Shown: one piece after another, positions 6,636 through 10,000 of the stretch
How the letters are laid out: each line of letters starts with the position of its first letter
Numbering within the stretch: the first letter of the stretch is position 1
Source of the DNA: Stramonita haemastoma
Taxonomy: Eukaryota > Mollusca > Gastropoda > Neogastropoda > Muricidae
Length of the DNA stretch: 10,000 nucleotides
Direction of reading: 5' to 3'
NCBI GenBank assembly: GCA_030674155.1
Contig: CM060324.1
Span: 50,039,535 to 50,049,534 of the forward strand
Translations under genes and position numbers: made by a program
Notes under the pieces: model-generated
Databases searched by the model: none
Told to the model about the DNA's origin: nothing
The model's input: the letters and a program-made list of their open reading frames with translations, nothing else

Positions 6636-6905
6636 TATGCATATTCCTTCTTTGTTTCCTTCTTCTTTGCAATGTTCTTCTTTGTATTCTTCTTTGCATT
6701 TTTCTTCTTTGTATTCTTCACTGCATTCTCCTTTCCAATCTTCTTCATTGCATTTTTTCCCCATTGTATTCTCCTTTTGTTTTCTTTCTTCTTCATCGAA
6801 TTTTTTTTGCGTTCTCTTCTTTGTGTTCTCAATTGCATTCTTCGTCATAGCATTCTTGCTCGCAATGTTGTTAATAGCATTCTTTTTTGCATTCTTCTTG
6901 TTCAT
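6636..6905. repeat. Degenerate 12-bp minisatellite (TTCTTTGYATTC)n
   Basis: Clean 12-mers occur at 6678-6689, 6690-6701 and 6705-6716. The pattern then decays to spaced GCATTC, GTATTC and TTCTTC words up to about 6905. The unit can be derived from a TTC array by a few substitutions, and it is shared with two copies at 3769-3792. A 12-base period keeps frame, so open frames with a quasi-repeating peptide run across both strands. On the minus strand the residues are K/E/N/C-rich. I regard these as by-products. Confidence 0.8.
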
Positions 6906-7096
6906 TATTGCTCAGAGACCAGCATTCATAGCCAACGAAGATCGCTGAGGTAGAGGGTGTCAGACCTGCCTGTCCATCTGTCCAGTCATCAGAGACTTGG
7001 ATCATATGAAGTAGAGGTTGTATAATATAGATGCTGTCCTATCCCTCGCCCTGCCAAGGCTAGATATCTACAGGTGTACAATGTTGTCCTCTATAG
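6906..7096. other. Unique spacer
   Basis: This is unique DNA between two satellite blocks. No coding or RNA feature is recognised. GTCC/GTCT words near 6970-6990 are the only local redundancy. Confidence 0.5.
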
Positions 7097-7477
7097 AACA
7101 GAATAGCACAGCACAGTACATCACAGTACATCACAGCACGGCAAGGCACGGCCTAGCACAGTACAGAGTACAGAAGAGCAGAGTAGAGCAGCGTCGAGCA
7201 GAGCAAAACACAGCACAGCACAGCACAGCCCGATACAGCACAACACAGCATAGTACAGCACAGCACAACACAACACGGCACGGTACAACACAACACCGCA
7301 CAACACAGTACAACACAGCACAGCACAGCACAACACAACACAGCATAGTACAGCACAGCACAACACCAGCATAGCACAGCACAGCACAACAACAACACAG
7401 CACAACACAACAGCACAGCACAGTACAGCACAGCAATCTCAGCACAGCACAGCACAGCACAGTACAGCACAGCAATC
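7097..7477. repeat. Degenerate (CACAG)n pentanucleotide satellite with higher-order repeats
   Basis: About 380 bases of CACAG/CAACA/CAGTA-type pentamers. The left part (7097-7210) is more diverged, with GAGCA and GGCAC variants. Two longer identical segments lie inside: 33 bases at 7239-7271 repeated at 7334-7366 (offset 95), and 29 bases at 7410-7438 repeated at 7449-7477 (offset 39). Stop-poor frames on both strands produce QHSTA-like or CCAVL-like peptide patterns, explained by the 5-base period. Confidence 0.93.
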
Positions 7478-7687
7478 ACAAGGTATGGTAGCATTGTCAG
7501 ATTTGAGTATGCATCTCCGACAGGTCTGTGGGTAGGATAACAGATAATTATGTACCTACGTGTGTTCATTCTATTCTGTTGAATATCACTTCCACTCCCC
7601 GCAGATTTCTCTGCCTGACATTTGAGCTATCCCTCCTGGGTAGAGCACGTCACCACATGTACAGTGCCACTTTTTAATGAATGCTTT
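7478..7687. other. Unique spacer
   Basis: This is about 210 bases of unique sequence without a recognised gene. CTATCCCTCCTGGGTAG near 7627-7643 can form a short bulged hairpin. Confidence 0.5.
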
Positions 7688-7900
7688 ATGTGTGAGTGTG
7701 GTGTGTGTGTGTGTTGTTGTATGTGTGTGTGTGTGGTGTGTGATGTGTGTGTGGTGTGTGTGTGTGTGTGTGTGTGCGGTGTGTGTGGTGTGCTGTGTGT
7801 ATGTGTGTATGTGTGTGTATGTATGTGTGTGAATGTGAGTGTGTGTGTACATGTGTGTGTGTGTGTGTGGGGGGGGGTGTGTGTGTTTGCGTGCTGCGTG

Positions 7901-7972
<72 letters not shown>
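7688..7972. repeat. Interrupted (TG)n microsatellite with G9
   Basis: About 285 bases of TG dinucleotides with GTGG, TATG and GAATG interruptions, a G9 run at 7869-7877, and a pure block of about 55 bases at its right end (7917-7972). It has the opposite polarity to the CA arrays at 773-1027 and 8749-8973. C/V-rich frames across it are artefacts. Confidence 0.97.
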
Positions 7973-7975
<3 letters not shown>

Positions 7976-7987
7976 TGATTCCTTAAG

Positions 7988-8195
7988 AGGGTGGACAGAT
8001 TTTTGCCAGGGAGAACACTTTTGTAGCCATGGGTTCTTTTGCGTGCTCTAAGACTATTTTTTTGCGCACCAGACTTCAGTTTATCGCCTGATCCAAAAGA
8101 CTAGCACCAGATCCAGTCATAGTCTAGTGGATAGGGAAGTATTCAGCTTTAGGCAAAACTAACTAGTACACACGATCTCTCGCTTTTTGATATGT
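7988..8195 (-). mobile_element. Decayed SINE-like fragment, reverse orientation
   Basis: The + strand carries GACAGATTTTTGCCAGGGAG, GGGTTCTTTTGCGTGC, CAGTTTATCGCCTGATCC, GACTAGCACCAGA, GTCTAGTGGATAGGG and TCTCTCGCTT, in this order and spacing. I recall very similar words in a widespread gastropod tRNA-related SINE, which would read 5' to 3' on the minus strand. The tRNA-like end, expected near 8150-8190, is too diverged to show a B box. No partner copy is visible in this window, so the assignment rests on memory of the family. Ends are approximate. Confidence 0.5.
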
Positions 8196-8244
8196 GTGTG
8201 ACAGTTTTCTTTCGAACAAGTTACATTGGCACAGGTAGTGGACA

Positions 8245-8337
8245 GCAATACAATACAATCGAAACTTAACTATGCCATGCAATACCATACCACACTATGC
8301 AATGCAATACAGTGCTATGTAATGTAATACAATGCAT
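8245..8337. repeat. Degenerate (CAATA/CAATG)n pentanucleotide array
   Basis: Units such as CAATA, CAATG, CATAC and TGTAA follow each other with a mostly 5-base period. The array is the reverse complement type of the one at 5546-5635. It separates two SINE-like fragments. Confidence 0.8.
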
Positions 8338-8344
8338 TCGACAA

Positions 8345-8490
8345 AAACACACGCACACGTGTGTCGTATTTAGTCATCATCATCGAAGTTGGAATGCGGC
8401 GACCTTCATGGTGGGCAAAAACGGTCGCATACGCAAAAATCTCCCCACTGGTGAACCCCGGAGCAGTAGCTGAAGAACGAACAAGGAATC
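8345..8490 (+). mobile_element. SINE-like fragment
   Basis: Blocks GGAATGCGGCGACCTTCATG, GGTGGGCAAAAACGGTCGCA, CTGGTGAACCCCGGAG and GAAGAACGAACAAGG recall a short dispersed gastropod SINE that usually ends in an AAG-rich tail. The middle shows an imperfect inverted arrangement, CTCCCCACTGGTGA...CCGGAG. The tail here is only weakly AAG-like. Recognition is by memory, with no second copy in the window, and the boundaries are uncertain. Confidence 0.4.
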
Positions 8491-8526
8491 AAGGCCAAAA
8501 GATGACCACTTGACATCAACATGTTG

Positions 8527-8565
8527 TAATTGCCCTTCAAGGGAGGATTAAAGTACTTTTGACTT
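8527..8565 (+). mobile_element. Retroposon 3' tail fragment, copy B
   Basis: This is the + strand counterpart of 5233-5196. It contains TGCCCTTCAAGGGAGGATTA followed by AAGTACTTTTGACTT. CCCTTCAAGGG forms a small perfect hairpin stem (CCCTT/AAGGG). Only one GACTT unit is present, against about four in copy A, so tail lengths differ between copies, as is normal for retroposons. It may be the 3' end of the fragment at 8345-8490 or an independent insertion about 35 bases downstream. Confidence 0.65.
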
Positions 8566-8745
8566 AGCCTGACATGAACACGTTTGAAGGTACTGAGGGG
8601 GGAGGGAGGAGATGGGGTGGGGTGTAGTGAGTGGATGGGAGGGAAGGGGGGGGAGGACACATGAGGTAAGAGGCACAACGACATTTTCTTTACCGCAAGG
8701 CCATCCAGTCCCCTTCAACTAAAGGACAGTTCAGTCAGCTCATGG

Positions 8746-8748
<3 letters not shown>
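8566..8748. other. G-rich unique spacer
   Basis: The stretch 8593-8660 is strongly G-rich on the + strand (GGGGGG, GGAGGGAGG, GGGGTGGGGTG, G8). It meets the loose pattern for a G-quadruplex. The remainder is unique with no gene recognised. Confidence 0.55.

Positions 8749-8818
<70 letters not shown>
8749..8818. repeat. (CA)n microsatellite, left array
   Basis: Thirty-five pure CA/AC units. The array is followed by TTGTATGCACA at 8819-8829. Confidence 0.98.
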
Positions 8819-8821
<3 letters not shown>

Positions 8822-8875
8822 TATGCACATGCACACACCTATGCACACATTTACGCATTCTGTGGCTATTTGTAT

Positions 8876-8877
<2 letters not shown>

Positions 8878-8965
<88 letters not shown>

Positions 8966-8973
8966 CACATTAT
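8878..8973. repeat. (CA)n microsatellite, right array
   Basis: About 48 CA units with one ACC slip at 8927. It is preceded by TTGTATGCACA (8870-8880), the same 11-mer that follows the left array. On the minus strand this array lies immediately 3' of the retrotransposon remnant and could have grown from its tail. Confidence 0.98.
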
Positions 8974-9046
8974 GACATGCAAATACTTTTTTTCTTATAT
9001 ATCAAGCAAGTTATTTTACTTGCTGTCCTTGCCAAAAATTATGCAA
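8974..9046 (-). mobile_element. Probable 3' UTR of the retrotransposon remnant
   Basis: On the minus strand this is the sequence between the ORF terminator and the (TG)n array. It contains a perfect 7-bp stem (9005-9011 with 9018-9024, loop TATTTT). It then reaches a TATATAAG and A-rich stretch and ends directly in (TG)n. The extent of the element is inferred from position only. Confidence 0.4.
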
Positions 9047-9263
9047 CTATTTTTTTCTATCTGTCCCATAGTTTGGCGACCGTGGGGGCACCCCCGAAGA
9101 CTTGACGACCAGTTCCCTTCATTCCTCTCTCTGTCCTGCCTTTCTCAGGGTTTTGTTGAGTTCTAGGCCTGTCCATTCGCTGATGTTTTCCTCCCATCTC
9201 TTCCTCGGTCTGGCCCTTTTTCTTCCTCCTTGGACAGTAGGGCCTACCTTGCAGTATTGTCTT
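9047..9263 (-). pseudogene. 3'-terminal remnant of a non-LTR retrotransposon reverse-transcriptase ORF
   Basis: Minus-strand translation gives the C-terminal end typical of metazoan endonuclease/reverse-transcriptase ORFs of LINE elements. KTILQG (9263-9246) is in one frame. After a short insertion with frameshift near 9237-9248, a second frame reads VQGGRKRARPRKRWEENI, then SEWTGLELNKTLRKA, then REE, stop, RELVVKSSGVPPRSPNYG. The stop is TGA at 9121-9119, where the family normally has a tryptophan (EEWRELV). The natural-type terminator TAG is at 9049-9047. Only about 70 residues of a protein that is usually near 1000 remain. The sequence above 9264 is not coding, so the copy is 5'-truncated, as LINE insertions usually are. 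One frameshift plus one nonsense change make it dead. Family assignment is from known C-terminal motifs; the clade was not determined. Confidence 0.82.
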
Positions 9264-9334
9264 GTTTGGTTTTTTTTCAGCTTTCTCTAATAAACACTTT
9301 TTGGGAAAACTGAAAATATGTTATCATGTAATAA
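9264..9334. other. Unique spacer upstream of remnant
   Basis: T-rich then AT-rich sequence, including TTTTTTTTCAG and AATAAA. In + orientation AATAAA at about 9289-9294 resembles a polyadenylation signal, but there is no transcript model to attach it to. Confidence 0.35.
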
Positions 9335-9450
9335 CCCCCCCCCCACAAAAAAAAAAAAAAAACCCACCAAAAAACCAACAACAAACAGACAAACAAACAA
9401 AACAAAACAAAAAACCCAAACCAAACCCAAAACAAAATGAAACAAAACTA
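9335..9450. repeat. C10, A16 and A/C-rich low-complexity tract
   Basis: C10 at 9335-9344 is followed by A16 at 9347-9362. Irregular AAC, AAAC and AAAAC units follow, with almost no T or G until 9439. It resembles the tract at 4882-4986 in composition. Confidence 0.93.
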
Positions 9451-9453
9451 AAC

Positions 9454-9576
9454 ATGGCAGAAGAAAGAAATGAAAGCTTCATCGATCTTGACAGATATTT
9501 GATAAAAGGCAAACTCATGCCAGAATATCGTCGTCAGAATTATAACGAACTGTTTTTAGCTTGTTGTCTGTCTTGA
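9454..9576 (+). other. Candidate small ORF (40 residues), unproven
   Basis: ATG at 9454 sits in AAACATGGC, a strong animal initiation context. The frame runs 40 codons to TGA at 9574-9576. The peptide is of normal mixed composition (begins MAEERNESFIDLDRYLIKGK, then LMPEYRRQNYNELFLACCLS), unlike the repeat-derived frames elsewhere. It has no signal peptide or domain I recognise. Upstream is A/C-rich and in frame with no stop for some distance, so an exon or a decayed coding fragment is as possible as a small gene. A 40-codon open frame is not rare by chance. Confidence 0.18.
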
Positions 9577-9840
9577 GTTGATTGCCAACAAACTATGCAC
9601 CAAAAACACACCCAGTGTTGCTTCCCTTACTTAATACAACTGCGCATGCGTTCATAAAACATCTTTTTCCCGTTCAGCCACCAAAAAAAACCAAACCCAA
9701 ACACAAAAAAAACCCAGTGAGGCTGAACACACTTGAAAGTGGCGTGTCTCAAAGTGTAACAGCACTACTACTACCACAACTTGCTGACAGCACAACCTGT
9801 TATGAACTGACTGGGCTTGTAATGCTTCAAAATGTCAGCA
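9577..9840. other. Unique spacer with A/C-rich patch
   Basis: An A/C-rich patch at 9679-9716 interrupts otherwise unique sequence. No gene is recognised. Confidence 0.45.
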
Positions 9841-9858
9841 GGGTGGAGGAGGAGGGTA

Positions 9859-9874
9859 AAATGGCCGGCCATTT
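9859..9874. promoter_or_regulatory. Perfect 16-bp palindrome AAATGGCCGGCCATTT
   Basis: Each half contains AAATGGCC, resembling the YY1-type core (ATGG) in opposite orientations. It stands in a GC-richer island of the window, followed by GCTGCTGCTGCCGCC. Such palindromes can be protein-binding sites or arise by chance. No start site can be assigned. Confidence 0.3.
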
Positions 9875-9920
9875 CTGCTGCTGCTGCCGCCAGTCCGGTT
9901 TTTTTCACACGACACCTCCC

Positions 9921-9966
9921 TGACCCCATGTGACCTGACCGACCTTTGAACTGACTGGCTTGACCT
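9921..9966. promoter_or_regulatory. Second cluster of nuclear-receptor-type half-sites
   Basis: TGACCC (9921-9926), TGACCT (9931-9936), TGACCG (9936-9941), GACCTTTGAACT (9941-9952) and TGACCT (9961-9966) crowd into 46 bases. GACCTTTGAACT reads AGTTCAAAGGTC on the minus strand, a DR1-like arrangement known for HNF4/RXR/COUP-type receptors. A degenerate TGACC-rich simple repeat is an alternative explanation. Confidence 0.3.
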
Positions 9967-10000
9967 CCGGGGCTCAGGTTCTCTTTCTGCCTCCTCACTT

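Noticed and set aside
6149..6953. Frames of over 200 residues with poly-S, poly-P, poly-H or poly-F runs
   Set aside because: Homopolymeric residues exactly track the trinucleotide mosaic. There is no recognisable domain outside it.
7097..7477. CRISPR-like array
   Set aside because: The periodicity is 5 bases with no unique spacers between conserved repeats. The window is eukaryotic.
7018..7569. QHSTA-like repeating protein on + strand and cysteine-rich repeating protein on minus strand
   Set aside because: The 5-base satellite produces quasi-periodic peptides in several frames. The open frames overlap on opposite strands and have no ordinary coding flank.
8120..8180. tRNA A box (TAGTCTAGTGG) with weak downstream B box on + strand
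   Set aside because: The B box is poor and the spacing is off. The words fit better as the body of the reverse-oriented SINE-like fragment at 7988-8195.
1..10000. Telomeric, centromeric or rDNA sequence
   Set aside because: There is no TTAGGG-type array, no long monomer satellite and no recognisable rRNA segment.

Overview
The window looks like non-coding nuclear DNA from an animal, most likely a mollusc and probably a gastropod. I see no bacterial or viral gene, no rRNA and no tRNA gene, and no confidently supported protein-coding exon. The mollusc assignment rests on the very high density of long simple repeats and on several dispersed-repeat fragments that resemble retroposons I recall from snail genomes. 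Neither point could be checked against a database here.

By my own addition of tract lengths, roughly 40% of the window is simple or low-complexity repeat. Positions 1-2353 alternate (AG)n, (CT)n, (CA)n, poly-C and (GA)n tracts with short unique spacers. Positions 2836-4436 form a 1.6 kb block in which nearly every tract is pyrimidine on the + strand: TTTC, TC, TTG/TTC, TC, CATT and TC. Positions 4437-6180 are mostly unique, with small tetra- and trinucleotide arrays, a degenerate (TATTG)n array, and two or three decayed retroposon pieces. Positions 6182-6905 hold a compound mosaic (TTTC, TTG, TTC, ACC, ATC, TTC) that runs into a degenerate 12-bp minisatellite. Positions 7097-7477 are a degenerate 5-bp satellite with internal higher-order duplications. 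Positions 7688-7972 are (TG)n. Positions 7988-8570 hold a cluster of SINE-like fragments. Positions 8749-8973 are two (CA)n arrays. Positions 9047-9263 are the clearest protein-derived signal, on the minus strand. Positions 9335-9720 are A/C-rich, and the last 160 bases are GC-richer with a perfect palindrome and nuclear-receptor-like half-sites.

The best-supported biological feature is the 3' end of a non-LTR retrotransposon reverse-transcriptase ORF on the minus strand. It is 5'-truncated and broken by one frameshift and one premature stop. Next is a retroposon 3' tail present twice in opposite orientation (5182-5233 and 8527-8565), ending in GACTT repeats. More speculative items are a 149-base candidate exon on the minus strand at 2125-2273, bounded by a (CT)n-derived acceptor and a consensus donor; a cluster of nuclear-receptor half-sites inside the same 150 bases; and a 40-residue open frame at 9454-9576.

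Nearly all long open frames in the window are artefacts of stop-free microsatellites read in several frames on both strands, and they should not be annotated as genes. I found no evidence of a new multi-gene system. The interesting content is repeat architecture and possible co-option of repeats.
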